A stretch of DNA of 64,000 nucleotides. It comes from Temnothorax longispinosus. Taxonomy: Eukaryota > Arthropoda > Insecta > Hymenoptera > Formicidae. Below are positions 37,033-49,084 of the stretch, piece by piece (positions within the stretch are counted from its first letter, which is position 1; the number at the start of each line of letters is the position of its first letter). Made by a program: the position numbers and the translations under genes. Under the pieces are notes generated by a model. It saw only the letters and a list, made by a program, of their open reading frames with translations. It had not been told where the DNA came from and ran no database searches. The DNA lies in assembly GCF_030848805.1 (NCBI RefSeq), contig NC_092363.1:23623828-23687827 (forward strand). Reading direction: 5' to 3'.

Positions 37033-39417
37033 ATTATAAAGAAGCGAAAAAAAAGAGAAGTTTCTAACAATAAGAATAGTACCCCGCCGAGATCCACCAT
37101 TCCATGTTCATGTAAATAGCGTTGGACCTCATCGACAGCTTTTAAAAACGCTACGTAATTTACAGTGTAAACATCTTTGGTAAATCTCTTTACAAGTAGG
37201 CGAAACTCCTCAGCTCCAACGACGATGCCCAGAAATTTTAAAATCCGACCGAAATGGGCGAGAGTAACCGTGCCGACATTCTTCGCGATCTACGAAATAT
37301 CTTAGAATAAATCAAAAGCTATTAAACTTTCCTATTATTTATTTTTTATTAAACTAATAAAAAACTCCTGTTTTTTAATAATTTAAATCTTTTTGATATA
37401 TTAAAAGAAAACGATCCTTTTCGAAAATAGAGAAAGTGTCTTAATGCAAAAATAAAATTGAAGATGCTTTTTAATACATTTACAAGAGGAACTAAATTAT
37501 TAAAAATTATTAATTTATTACCAATGAATAACTAACATGGATTAGCATAATTATTATGCTTATCTAGGACACAAAAATCGAAGGATAAATTACAGATGTG
37601 ATAATGTTACAAACCAAAACGATTTAAAGATAAATCATGCGGAACATACCAGCTCGTAATCTTGAAAGTATGGCCGAAGAACAATTTTCCTTTTGCTCAC
37701 CAACACGGCGATTTGAGTGATTATCAAATTCAATTTTCGTGTTTCTGTGCTGCTTAGAATATTTACATGCAGCGGATCTTCCCATTCCAAACCAGTCATG
37801 AGGCTCTTGTTTTTTCCAAAATCAGGGACTATGAGAGATATTGCAGTAATTATTTTATCTGCATGCTATGTCCTGTTTTTTTTTCCCAATTCGATCACAT
37901 TGAATTGCTCTATATTAAGCGTACGTATGTTAGGGATAAATAAAATCTCGATGGATAACAAAATAAAATAACTAAATAAAAGAAATAGGATATTTATGTC
38001 GAGAAAGAGAGAGAAAAAGATCAAGATAAAAAGGAAGAAAATAAATAAAACGCAAAATTCTGAATGTATTTATATGAAGTCAAATGTCGGTAATTTTATT
38101 CGTTAAATTTCAATAGCAAAACTTGTTGTGCCACAATAAATTAACACAAAAGAGGAAAAAAATTATTCTTTATTAATGTTCATAATTAACCTTGGAAACT
38201 TGTTTAACCAGATGATTCAGTGTTTCGCTTTGATCATGAGATAAGATTTTGACATTTGCCGTGTAACAGAGAAACAATAATTATCAAGGATTTTCTAAAA
38301 AATACGTATTACATAAAAATAATCGTTCATACCGCTATCGTGAATAACTTCGCAAAATTGTGAATAAAGAATCCGACCGTCCTGAATTCGAAAATAATCC
38401 GTCAGATCGCAAATCTCTTTATCCGATAAGCCAATCACGCCTTTCAGTGGTCCAGCCAAAACGGAGATAAATTTGGATTCTGTAGATTTAATAATAATTT
38501 ATTACGTACATACGTATTTCAATTAATGCGTCGTAAAGTAATCGCAATTTTAGATAAAATGAATTATTCAAACATTACTGTAGCTCAGTTTTAAAATAGA
38601 TTACAAACTAACAGGCGATCAATATTTGACCACTTAAATCAATGAACTGTAGGTACATCGCGAAAAATAACCGAGTATGAACATTTGTATAATTTTAAAA
38701 AAAATTAAATTATTTTGCAAATTTTCTAAATTTTGCGTATTTTAAATAAAAATCTAATATTCAAATTTATTTCTTCAAAATCATAAGATACATTCAAATA
38801 TTTACATCCCTCGTATTAATTGCTTTTAGCGTAAATGTTTACTTACTAACTTTAACACAAATCTTGAAAATTATGCATTCAAAATCTAAATACAAAAAGT
38901 ATATACACTGATCGTACATATAGTTACCTATCATTTTTAGTTATAGTTAAGAAAAGAAATTGACTCGACAAACATAAAGAAATGTGTTATAGATGAAAGA
39001 AGAAATAGTTGGACTAATATTAAAAATCTAAATAGGAGTAATCGCAAGTATTATCTCGACGATTTTCCTCTATATCGAGCGTTCAGAAATAATCGCTCCC
39101 ACTCAACAGCTAACTTTAGAAGCGCCAGAAACGATCGGTCGTCTCGGTGCCAATGTCCGATATTTATACCTGATATCAAACAACGTTTGTCGGGATCCAG
39201 GGGTCTGTAATACTCCCAAAGATTGAGCCCGACACGAAACACGGCGGCTCGTATCTTATTGCAAGTACGCCAGACATCGTGCAGCTTCAGAACCTAAAAT
39301 CGCTTTTTTTATCAGAGTGCTTGGGACGAACGTGCTCGGGAAAGTCCCATTTGCGATTTTTTATCATCAGAAAACGATGGAAAAGGCATCCGTTTTTACC
39401 TCCTGTTTCCGCGGCAT
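33611..39417 (-). CDS. Multi-EF-hand-like protein, uncharacterised
   Basis: Twelve exons join in phase for 727 aa: 39400-39417, 39170-39293, 38333-38479, 37650-37828, 37083-37289, 36691-36912, 36273-36465, 35409-35619, 34697-35000, 34473-34618, 33968-34184, 33611-33826. All junctions are GT-AG. The protein is a chain of roughly eight to ten EF-hand-like units, clearest at FFKDYDKHNCGHVTRAQL (near residues 428-445) and DYDKENTGTVSKGHL (657-671). Others include PLDPDKRCLIS, YFRIQDGRILYSQF and QFDRHNQLVIARLDF. None has the usual Glu at loop position 12 (Gln, His, Asp or Lys instead), so calcium binding is doubtful. No signal peptide or membrane segment. Arrays of degenerate EF-hands often belong to ciliary or sperm-flagellar proteins; that is only a guess here. 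I do not recognise a named orthologue. Confidence 0.88.
36995..37029. repeat. (AT)n microsatellite
   Basis: Uninterrupted AT dinucleotides in an intron of the EF-hand gene. Confidence 0.9.
37829..38332. other. Intron 3 of the EF-hand gene
   Basis: AT-rich. A minus-strand open stretch (about 38180-38260) could look like an exon, but it has no acceptor in a compatible phase, and direct joining of the flanking exons gives a continuous protein. Confidence 0.6.
39400..39417 (-). CDS. 18-base first coding exon of the EF-hand gene
   Basis: ATG CCG CGG AAA CAG GAG followed by the donor GTAAAA. It joins in phase 0 to the exon starting VLKLHDVW. Chosen because the second exon has no suitable upstream Met and this is the nearest in-phase Met with a donor. 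Other upstream starts are possible. Confidence 0.6.
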
Positions 39418-39590
39418 GTTTGTACAATTCCTTCCGCGGGTCTCACGAAAATTTTACGCGATGCTGAAATCGACGAAATCGTGAAAATTCAATTTAGTAT
39501 AAAGACAAAAATCAATCGCGCACACGCGCTGAAGTAATGTGCATAGGGTAGCTTGCAAAAAAAATTGCTGCATATATATATATATACTAG

Positions 39591-40728
39591 CTAGTTACCC
39601 GGGCTTCGCCCGGGAGTCGTTTTTTTTTAAACGACTTCATTTGTGTTTCAATATCCTTATTGTGGATAAACATAAGGAATGTGTCGGGTGGTTAATTTAA
39701 AGACGGTAGTTTAACTTTTCTGCATAAATAACACATTCTAGGTGCTTAAGTTTTAAACTTTTTTACTTGACAATGATCACATATTGCATCCATTTTTCCA
39801 ATTATTACACTCGGATAAAATTGATATTCGTAATTTGAATCATAACTATAAATGCCTTTAATTTCAAATCGGATCGCATAAATGTTTTCGTGGATTAAAC
39901 ATGTCGTAACCGGTCTTTTTCTACTCGAGTTTCACACTATTAAGTCATTTCCGCTTTTCCGATATTTCACTTACCGATCAGCGACAACATGGAATAAAAA
40001 ATCGGTAATCACCGATTCTCACCAAATTCAATATAATAATATTCTATCCATAAAAAAAATTAGCTTGATATCTAAAAATTTGCAGAAATCAAAACAATTA
40101 CATAGATTTTTTTAGACTGAAATCGGTAACATTTTATTAGGAAATTCTACCTTTGTTTTATATACAATTCTTTAAAATTTGGTCAATTATTTCCCGAAAA
40201 ATTGGAAAAATTTCAGATACCGGTTCCAATAAAAATTGGTAACGAAAAACTATACAGTTTATAGCACTCCCCGGGAAATTCTACCCCTGTTTTATATACA
40301 ATTCTTTAAGATTCGGTCAATTATTTCCCGACAAATTGGAAAAATTTCGGATACCGGTTCCAAAAAAGATCGGCAACGAAAAATTATACACTTTATGGCA
40401 CTCCCCGGGAAATTCTACCCTTGTTTTATATGCAATTCTTTAAAATTCGGTCAATTATTTCTTGAAAAATTGAAGAAATTAGAAAAACCGGTTTCCAAAA
40501 GATCGGTAACGAAGAACTATACACCCTATAGCACTCCCCGGGAAATATTCTACCCCTACTTCATATATAATACTTTCAAAATCGGTCCAATAGTTTCTAA
40601 GATTACCCCGAACAACAGTACAAACTTTTCCCCTAATAATACTTTCAAAATTGGTCCAGTAGTTTCTAAGATTACCCCGAACAACAGTACAAACTTTTCC
40701 CCTTTATATAATAGTAGAGATTCCTCCT
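39591..40728. repeat. Dispersed repeat ending in a tandem array
   Basis: It begins with CTAGTTACCCGGGCTTCGCC, a small GC hairpin, and ends TATATAATAGTAGAGATT. From about 40140 to 40560 a unit of about 133-135 bp (with TTTATAGCACTCCCCGGGAA) is repeated four times. Then a 68-bp unit (AGATTACCCCGAACAACAGT) is repeated twice (about 40565-40700). The long frame at 40236-40730 is a by-product of the tandem array. The class is uncertain. Confidence 0.6.
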
Positions 40729-41106
40729 AAGTTGTCGAGCAATAAATATTAAAGTTTATTATTTAGTTTATAGTTTATTATTAGAATTTTACGAGTATTT
40801 ATGTAAAATATATAATTTTATACGAATACCTGTAGAGTGTGTGCGTGTTCCATACGTACAGTTTATACGCGTGTATCGTTAGATAGAAAGAGAAAAATAG
40901 AATGATAATAAAATTTCAAAAAAAAATATAAATCATTTTCGAAAAAGATACAAGCGCTTTCGATCTAAGCTTAGATCTTATAGGCAGCTCAATATTAATT
41001 TCCGTGTATATGTATTATTATAATACATATACATATATATATATATTCCAATTTATTACTGCGCGCCGATCACAGTCAAATATAAATAATTTTAATTATT
41101 GCACTA
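40729..41106. other. AT-rich spacer
   Basis: Short (AT)n runs near 41020-41045. No gene seen. Confidence 0.5.
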
Positions 41107-41246
41107 AGGCCGGTATTCATAGTCGATTCTTATATTTAAGACCGTCTTAAGTACAATCTTAAGATGTGAACCAATCACAGACCCGTATTAGCATCTTAAG
41201 ACATTACTGACGGTCTTGAAATAAGATCTGACTATGATATCGGCCT
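41107..41246. mobile_element. 140-bp MITE
   Basis: Inverted ends AGGCCGGTATTCATAGTC and GACTATGATATCGGCCT. Internal CTTAAGA/TCTTAAG blocks also pair. No coding capacity. Confidence 0.7.
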
Positions 41247-41519
41247 AAATCTGATTGATTTGGAATTTTATTTAGGGATATTATGTAAATAGGTATAATT
41301 AGTTATCTTATTATTTAGTGATATTATTAAGAAAAAACAATTCCAAATTAGTAGTTTTAATACAAGTAATTTTTGAAATAGTAATTATTTTTTTATTTAT
41401 TGAAATTAATATAATTTTTACAAAAAAAAGTCTTATTAGTTAGTGAATTTAATATTTACATTATAATTTTCAAATTGAAAGATCGGATTATTTCCTCGAT
41501 TTTGTATTGCCCGTTACTT

Positions 41520-41700
41520 TCTGCCCGCTATACGGGGCAGAAATAAGTACCAATTTTCCTCCCTAGGGAGGAAAGTTGATATACTTTCCACCCTGTATAG
41601 CGGGAGGAAAGTAACAATTTTCCGTCCGCTATACAAGATGGAAAAAGTAAGCCCTTGTTACTCAATTTTCTTCCCTAGAGGAAAGTAAGCCCTGGCGTGA
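41520..41700. repeat. Small inverted and direct repeat block
   Basis: CCCGCTATAC and GTATAGCGGG are inverted, TTTCCTCCCTAGGGAGGAAA is a near palindrome, and GGAAAGTAA motifs repeat. Looks like a fragmented inverted-repeat element. Confidence 0.5.
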
Positions 41701-41752
41701 AATTGGCCACTCTCGCCCCTCTCTACAGACATGGAAGTCAAACATTTCCGTA

Positions 41753-42013
41753 AAGGTGGAAGCACATAAAATTGCAGGAGCCATGAGCACGAATGCAGAA
41801 GCCATATGCGCATGCGCTATGGTATCTGCATTCTGCCCATGGCTTCTGAATTTTCAATCTACATAAAAATAATTAATACATAAGCATAGTTTATGTAGAT
41901 TGAAAATTCAGAAGCCACAGCCATGGGCAGAATACAGGCAGATACCATAGCGCATGCGCATATGGCTTCTGCGTTTTGCTCATGGCTCCTGCAATTTTAT
42001 GTGCTTCCACCTT
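41753..42013. mobile_element. 261-bp palindromic MITE
   Basis: Ends AAGGTGGAAGCACATAAAAT and ATTTTATGTGCTTCCACCTT, with arms pairing for over 110 bp (shared blocks GCAGGAGCCATGAGCA and CATATGCGCATGCGCTATGG). Open frames of 71-79 aa across it are palindrome artefacts. Confidence 0.8.
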
Positions 42014-42160
42014 AAAGGTGTTGTGAAAAATATCGTGTGCACCTCGGGTCGAAAGCTTTTTCAGACTCGTGTGATTTGCCGCTCTCGCCTTCGGCTCGGG
42101 CGGCAAACTTCACACTCGCCTGAAAAACGCAACTTTCTTTCCTTAGTGTACATACAATTA

Positions 42161-42745
42161 GCCCAGTCGATAGAGACATTTAAATGGAATTAATTCCGGG
42201 AAGCGATTTTATTTTTTTGACTGTTTTGGAAGGTCATGGGTAGTCTAAAACCGGATTTTCGGGATTCTAACCCTGGAGCGTTAGCCGCCATTAGAGTAAA
42301 AGTGGTAATAACCAAACTTGTAGAAAATTTAATACTCTACAATTTTGGTTCTTATCATTTTTCACCTAGGATCGATATTTTGGGTCTTAGACCACTACCA
42401 CAAAGGTAGAGTTTATGGCGCGTTTATTCAAAAAATAGAAAAAAAAAAAATTTACCCCCTACTTTTGAGTCTAAGATCCAAAATATCGATTCTAGGTGAA
42501 AAATGATAAGGACCAAAATTGTAGAGTATTAAATTTTCTACAAGTTTGGTTATTACCACTTTCACTCTAAAGTTGAAAATAAGCGAGATATTTACAAAAT
42601 CACCCTTCTAATCAAAATGGCGGCTAACGCTCCAGGGTTAGAATCCTATTTTAGACTACCCATGACCCTCCAAAACAGTAAAAAAAAAATTGCTTCCCGG
42701 AATTAATTCCACTTCAGCGGCTTTTTCGGGCTCTATCGACTGGGC
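42161..42745. mobile_element. 585-bp palindromic MITE, TA-flanked
   Basis: Ends GCCCAGTCGATAGAG and CTCTATCGACTGGGC with TA at 42159-42160 and 42746-42747. Arms of over 250 bp pair (shared blocks GGAATTAATTCCGGGAAGC and GGTAATAACCAAACTTGTAG). The central spacer is A-rich. Confidence 0.85.
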
Positions 42746-42769
42746 TAAATATACTATTAATACTAATTG

Positions 42770-43115
42770 ATGTTGCACCTTTTATACCTAGAGCTGTCAC
42801 TTCAAAGAAACGTTTGCTTATATACAAATTATATAACTTACGTGTACAAATCGAAAATATCCCGCACCTCGGACTAGATCAAAGAACAGCGAGGCACCAT
42901 TGAAACTAAGATTAAAATCCTAATAAAAAAGATTTTTCATCCAACCGATTTTATGTATGAACACACCACGCAGTGTACATACATGGCGTTGCAATCTGAC
43001 AAGGACAGATATCTCGTAGGATCTCGTTGGATAAGGACAGAATGATCAAAATAATCGATATTTTTAATTCCGCTTAGATGAGGGCGCTTTCTCGTCGGAG
43101 TTCGGCCGTCATTAC
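42770..43115. repeat. Dispersed repeat, second copy of the 23.2-kb module
   Basis: Reverse-complement homologue of about 23240-23525. Shared blocks include CCCGCACCTCGGACTAGATC and a segment with ATGGCGTTGCAATCTGACAA. It directly follows the palindromic MITE ending at 42745. Confidence 0.6.
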
Positions 43116-43658
43116 ACAAAATTTTAAAATTTCAGTTTTGTATGACGGTTATAACGTACGTAATCATTATGATGCAGTTAAAAATAATTTGATAACTTGT
43201 AAGTGTTTGTTAACAATTTTCATAATAAATAACAAATGTAATACAATAAAATTAATTAAATAATAACATAAATTTCGCCAAAAATTTCATTAATAATTTA
43301 TTTTCTGTTCACAAATAAATCATGTTTATGTTGATCCGTAATTACTTTATGGCGTTGATATTTCTTTTGGCAAGACAATTGATAAATTCCAACGTCAGAT
43401 ATAAATGTGTCATTATAAAAATCTATGAATAGTATCTCAATATATCTGTCCTCTTTTGTTTTTTATGCTTAATAATTTTATTCTAAAATCTAAATCTAAT
43501 TCTAAAATTGTATTCTTATTCTAAAACCTAAAATGTGCAAATATGTCCTCAAATTTTACAATTTATGTAATAAATAACGTTTAATTTTACACAATAATCT
43601 TACAATTTTTTGGTCCTAGTTTTCAATAATTGTTAATAATTTTTTTACAGCCAACATA
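43116..43658. other. AT-rich spacer
   Basis: No gene or bounded element seen. Confidence 0.5.
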
Positions 43659-45332
43659 TGGGGCATTCCACGCCAATTCGCAAGAGGTCAAACTTCGACC
43701 TTTTTATTTTTGATGACCGCTCGTTTTTTAACAGGTCTTTACGAGTATTAGACCCCTGTTAAATTGTTTCTATAATAAATATAGCGTTTCCGAAATAGAG
43801 CCTGCGCAAAATGAGGACTGCAAAATTTTCAATGAATTTTTTCGCCTATTAGACAACGTTTAAGAAAAAAATTCATTGAACATAAAATACGCTATTTAGA
43901 TCATAGTTTAAAAAAAAAATTATCCTAAATTTTTATAATAATGATTTTAAACTAATAAAGTAAAAAAACACACAAAAATTTGAATATCTCAAAAACCCTA
44001 TTTTCTATTTTTTTGAAATTTATAGGGAATATTCTAGGAAGTATTAGAAAAATTTTAAGACTAGTTGGAAGTTGCGCAGAATTTTTGGGATTTTTTTATA
44101 AATTTTTTTGTGAGGCAGTAGTAATATTTGACTCACAAAAGTGTAGTTAAAAACGCGTTTCAGACAATTCTGAATCGATTTAGATATACTTTTTTACTAA
44201 AGCATGATGAAGATCTCGGCATAGCACACGACAATTGCGATGAATAGTGTGGGAAAGGCGAAAAAAATAGATTTATGAGGAAGTTTAATTTAATAAGTAC
44301 ATTTGTTTAAGAACATATTATTTATAATTTTATTATTTTGTGCTGAGTATAATCATTCGAAATTGAGTAATCTTTAACAATTAATTTATAATTTTTGGTA
44401 TGACGCAGTGGACACGTTGAGTCTGAGGTTTTCTTTTTGTTTGATCGTACCGACCTGTCAAAAATTCGGCGGCAATTAAGTATTGGGACAAAAAAAATTA
44501 TGAAATTGCCGCCGAATTTTTGACAGGTCGGTACGATCAAACAAAAAGAAAACCTCAGACTCAACGTGTCCACTGCGTCATACCAAGTCATACCAAAAAT
44601 TATAAATTAATTGTTAAAGATTACTCATTTTCGAATGATTATACTAAGCACAAAATAATAAAATTATAAATAATATGTTCTTAAACAAATGTACTTATTG
44701 AATTAAACTTCCTCATAAATCTATTTTTTTCGCCTTTCCCACACTATTCATCGCAATTGTCGTGTGCTATGCCGAGATCTTCATCATGCTTTAGTAAAAA
44801 AGTATATCTAAATCGATTCAGAATTGTCTGAAACGCGTTTTTAACTACACTTTTGTGAGTCAAATATTACTACTGCCTCACAAAAAAATTTATAAAAAAA
44901 TCCCAAAAATTCTGCGCAACTTCCAACTAGTCTTAAAATTTTTCTAATACTTACTAGAATATTCCCTATAAATTTCAAAAAAATAGAAAATGGGGTTTTT
45001 GAGATATTCAAATTTTTGTGTGTTTTTTTACTTTATTAGTTTAAAATCATTATTATAAAAATTTAGGATAATTTTTTTTTTAAACTATGATCTAAATAGC
45101 GTATTTTATGTTCAATGAATTTTTTTCTTAGACGTTGTCTAATAGGCGAAAAAATTCATTGAAAATTTTGCAGTCCTCATTTTGCGCAGGCTCTATTTCG
45201 GAAACGCTACATTTATTATAGAAACGATTTAACAGGGGTCTAATACTCGTAAAGACCTGTTAAAAAACGAGCGGCCATCAAAAATAAAAAGGTCGAAGTT
45301 TGACCCCTTGCGAATTGGCGTGGAATGCCCCA
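43659..45332. mobile_element. Long-TIR palindromic DNA element, complete copy 2
   Basis: 1674 bp. Ends TGGGGCATTCCACGCCAATT and AATTGGCGTGGAATGCCCCA, each followed outward by TA. The two arms pair over almost their whole length (about 820 bp each), around a spacer of about 26 bp near 44480-44505. The spacer and the doubled TGGTATGAC motif are in the opposite orientation to copy 1, so the two copies are inverted relative to each other. Near identity of arms and copies indicates recent spread. No transposase. An RNA read through it would form a long hairpin. Confidence 0.9.
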
Positions 45333-45334
45333 TA

Positions 45335-45983
45335 TACATTTTTATTTGTTTAATCTATACAGTTTGTTTAAAATAAATTATGTCACAAATATCAGTCACA
45401 AAAAAATTAGAACGCAAAAATTAATTTCTTTACATAATCGTGTAACTTAAAACTAAATAAGACAAAGAACGTACGTCATATTGTAAATTTCCTTCAGTTT
45501 TTCACCGTAGTCATGAAGTATGTATTTATTTAAACAAATAATAAACACATATTATTATAAATCTATATATAAATTGTAATACTTCAAAAAGATAAAGCAA
45601 ATAATAATATTGTGTAATCATATTCCTTTTCAATTAACACGATTTATTGGTAATATAAAACATAATATAATAAAATAATCAATTTCTTTGAAGAACTTAA
45701 TCAAAATTATGTCGAAATTAAGTTTTATTACATTATTTTAGCGTTTCGTATAACGCAAGTAAATATGCATAGAAAGTGCAAAATGAAATTTAAACGTAAG
45801 TGCATATACTTTGTATGCGGATCGATTATCTCAACTGTGCTATCGTTTAATAATTTAAAGACATTTACGATATAATTAAGTGTAGCCATTTCATCATAAT
45901 GATAAATGTGACGTTTGCACAATATGAACGTTGCAACTTGAAAATTTTAACAGTTAACACATTGAATTGCGAGAGTCTCCATT
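45335..45983. other. Upstream flank of the gustatory receptor gene
   Basis: AT-rich. No clear core-promoter element could be assigned. Confidence 0.45.
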
Positions 45984-48587
45984 ATGATCGACACTACAGA
46001 AAAGGCGCTAAGTCCTATTTCCTTAGCCGCTTCTTTTTTAGGTTTCGGAATTCTTAGATATCCTTTAAACCAGCCTAGATATCGCTTGAGTATTTTCTAT
46101 ATATTAACTGTGTGGAGCGTTTATGCTTATGTGTTATATTACACGACAACCTATCTGTTTTTGAAAGGAGTATATACTGGATTAATAGCAGCTTTTGGGG
46201 TAACAGTAAATTTGCTTACAGCAATAACATCCATAATTATCACCATTTGCGAATACGAGGTATAAGTTTTATTTATCAATGTTTTAATAAAGTGTGATAT
46301 CTAAAATAAAACAAACAACATAGAATAGCACATCCTAGAATATAAAAATAACTAATTTCAACATTATTTATTTAATATATTTAAAAATGTAATAAAATAA
46401 ATTTTTCTATTTTCGAAATATATTTTATATATTAATTTATCTTTATTGAAGTTAAAGGTGCAATCAACTAATAAATTTTGTTTTTAATGTTCTTCTTCGC
46501 ATTAGATAATTTAATGTATACTTTTAATTAAATTTGATTTGTGTACCCTGTGCTTTACAATTAAGTGTATCATTAAGTATATGCCTTATAAGTATATTAA
46601 GTACCTATATTAAATCAGAAGAAGAGTCTCCTGATTTTATAAATTTTCTGATTGCTGTTATCCTCAGAAATACCGGCAGTATACAAGGAAGTTAGATCTT
46701 GTGGATGATACATTGGAAGAGCTCGGTATACCCAAAGAATACCATAAAATGAGAAATTTGACAAGAAAAGCGTTGATTATATGGTTTTTAATGATTTGCG
46801 TAACATGGACTTCGGATTCTTTAGTGTGTATAGGAATATTCCATGATACAAGAGCCATATTTCTGCTTTTTGTTATGTCTTATTCTATGTACGTTAACAG
46901 CATCACGGACATAACGTTTATTCTTTTTCTAAGGTTTGTAAATCTTATTTTGTTATAATCATTTTACCGCGAGTATTATTAAAGTTTAATTTAATTGAGA
47001 TAATTTATCTTGATAAATTCTTACCTTCTCAAAATAAATATATTAAATCAAGTACAAAAAAATCAATACAAAAAATACATTAAATTATTGTATGTTAATG
47101 TTATATTGTAATACACTTCTGTATTTATAAAATTAAAAATTTTATGCAAACAAAGATAATAAACGAATAGATTTTTCATGTTTTTACTTTGTTACGCCTA
47201 AAGAAATTTACGCTTTTCCTAAATATTTTTTAAATTATAGACATATCGGTGCAAGTCTAGATAAAATAAACGATCATATTAAGCAGCTATCAGAAACAGA
47301 AGACTGTGGACTAAGATGCAAGTCGAAAACATTTCTTGTCGTTAATGACTACAATGTTCGAAATGCTAAGAATCGCAAACACATATTATGGATCGTAATG
47401 TAAATTACAAATTTTCTAATTTATGTAAAATAAACATAAATATATATAACTTTTATTCTGTTTTACGACGTGATAAATTTTTTGATAAATCAGCTCTAAT
47501 CGCGCTAATTTGTCTAATTGTAAGACACTAACGCGATATATAGGCATATTGTATTTTAAAAATAATAGATTAATATACAAATATATTTCTAATAATTATT
47601 TGTTTATTAAAATAGTATCTTTTTAGACATCTCCATTTGGAACTTTGCCGAACAGCTCGTGATATAAATGGTTTCTTCGGACTACAAATGACTTTGCAAA
47701 TGATAACCTATTTCGTTGTCTTAAACGGAGGGTCTTACTTTGAATATTACACGATATTACATCTAAAAGAAATAAACAGTAACATAATATTAAACACATC
47801 TCTTTCTAGTATGATATGGTTTCTCGTATTTTTAACAAAACTCATATCAGTGAATCACATTTGCGAAAGCGTTAGCGCTAAGGTAAACATATTAATTGAA
47901 AAAAATCATTTTTGCAAATTATAAAAAAGTTACATAACAAATAACATAATCTTAAATCTTTCTTGAAGATTAATAATTGTGAATAACAATCAAATTGAAA
48001 TAAACGTTAACATTGCAAAAAATTTTTTGAGGTAATAAAATAGATTCAGAAATTTCTGTTTTATGTAAAAATACCAATATGTTATTGAAAAAAATACAAT
48101 TATAAATGAAAACAAACATAATTAATTTTATATCATTTCAGGCGCACAAGACCAAGAGCATTATCCACAAATTAACAAATCTTATTTGTTTTGCGGAAGC
48201 TCGCGAAGAGGTGAGATTATTTCTATATAATTCATCTCTTAATTCAAAATAATTTTTATTTAAATTAAAATAAGAATTGCATTATAATGTAACGCAGATT
48301 TATCAGTTTGTTTTGCAAGTATCATTACGGCCATTGAAGTTTAGCGGTTGCGGACTATTTTGTTTTGGCTACGCCTTTATTCGTAAGGTTAATCATCTTT
48401 AATATTATTCCTATCTTTATGCAGAATCTTAGCTTACTAAGTTGCAAAAATTCCAATAATAATATTTCTGTTTGTTATCTCTCTTCAGTTTTTCGTCTGG
48501 ACTCTCACCATCGTTATTTTTATGGCGCAAATGGGTTTTGTTCCTGTATGGAATGAAATTGACAGAAAAAATACAGCAAGTATATAG
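45984..48587 (+). CDS. Gustatory receptor (7tm_7 family)
   Basis: Seven exons join in phase: 45984-46259, 46668-46933, 47241-47399, 47627-47882, 48142-48210, 48298-48387, 48489-48587, giving 404 aa, the usual length for insect gustatory receptors. It is a multi-pass protein expected in the dendrites of taste or other chemosensory neurons. Family-like segments are LGFGILRYPLNQP near the N-terminus, HLHLELCRTARDINGFFGLQ before the sixth helix, LKFSGCGLFCFGYAFI, and a final helix FFVWTLTIVIFMAQMGF in place of the usual TY-x5-QF motif. The exon 3 donor used is AT|GTAAAT at 47399, because it gives the right phase for exon 4. The many short, late phase-0 exons also fit this family. AATAAA at 48675-48680 may be the poly(A) signal. 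An odorant receptor is a less likely alternative. The ligand cannot be predicted. Confidence 0.85.
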
Positions 48588-49084
48588 CTCATATATGCGA
48601 TTGTGAAATTTATCACACTCAATTTCTAACTTATTATTCAATATTTCTATTTAATATTGTAATCTAAAGCTATAAATAAATATATTGATTTATAAAATAT
48701 GCAATGTAAATAATTACAATTAATTTAATATTTTTTATGTCACGTTAATGTTTCATATACATTTATTTATATTGTCACATCAATTATTGTCTATGAATTG
48801 TATACATCTATTTCTATTAAATAAGAGCTCTTTTAGCATTTATAAATTATATCTTGATTGAGGAATATTAAATAACATATTAAATAAGAATTCTTTTAAT
48901 TTGAAATGTTAATGCTTGATCAACGAGACATATAAACTTATAAATTGATTTCTTATAAATTTCTTTTTATTATAAAATATATAGCCACTTTACCTCTAAT
49001 ACTATGATTTTAATAAAAATTCTAATACAAAGTTAGATACCTTAATTGAGCAGTGTCTGCAAGCTAAAACCAATTTAATCATTA
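48588..49084. other. 3' flank of the gustatory receptor
   Basis: AT-rich, with the candidate poly(A) signal at 48675-48680. Nothing else seen. Confidence 0.5.

Noticed and set aside
38180..38260. Possible extra EF-hand exon (minus strand, ETLNHLVKQVSK)
   Set aside because: There is no acceptor in a usable phase. Joining 38333 directly to 37828 gives a continuous protein with good sites.
40236..40730. 164-aa frame with internal repeats
   Set aside because: It is produced by in-frame tandem units of a non-coding repeat.
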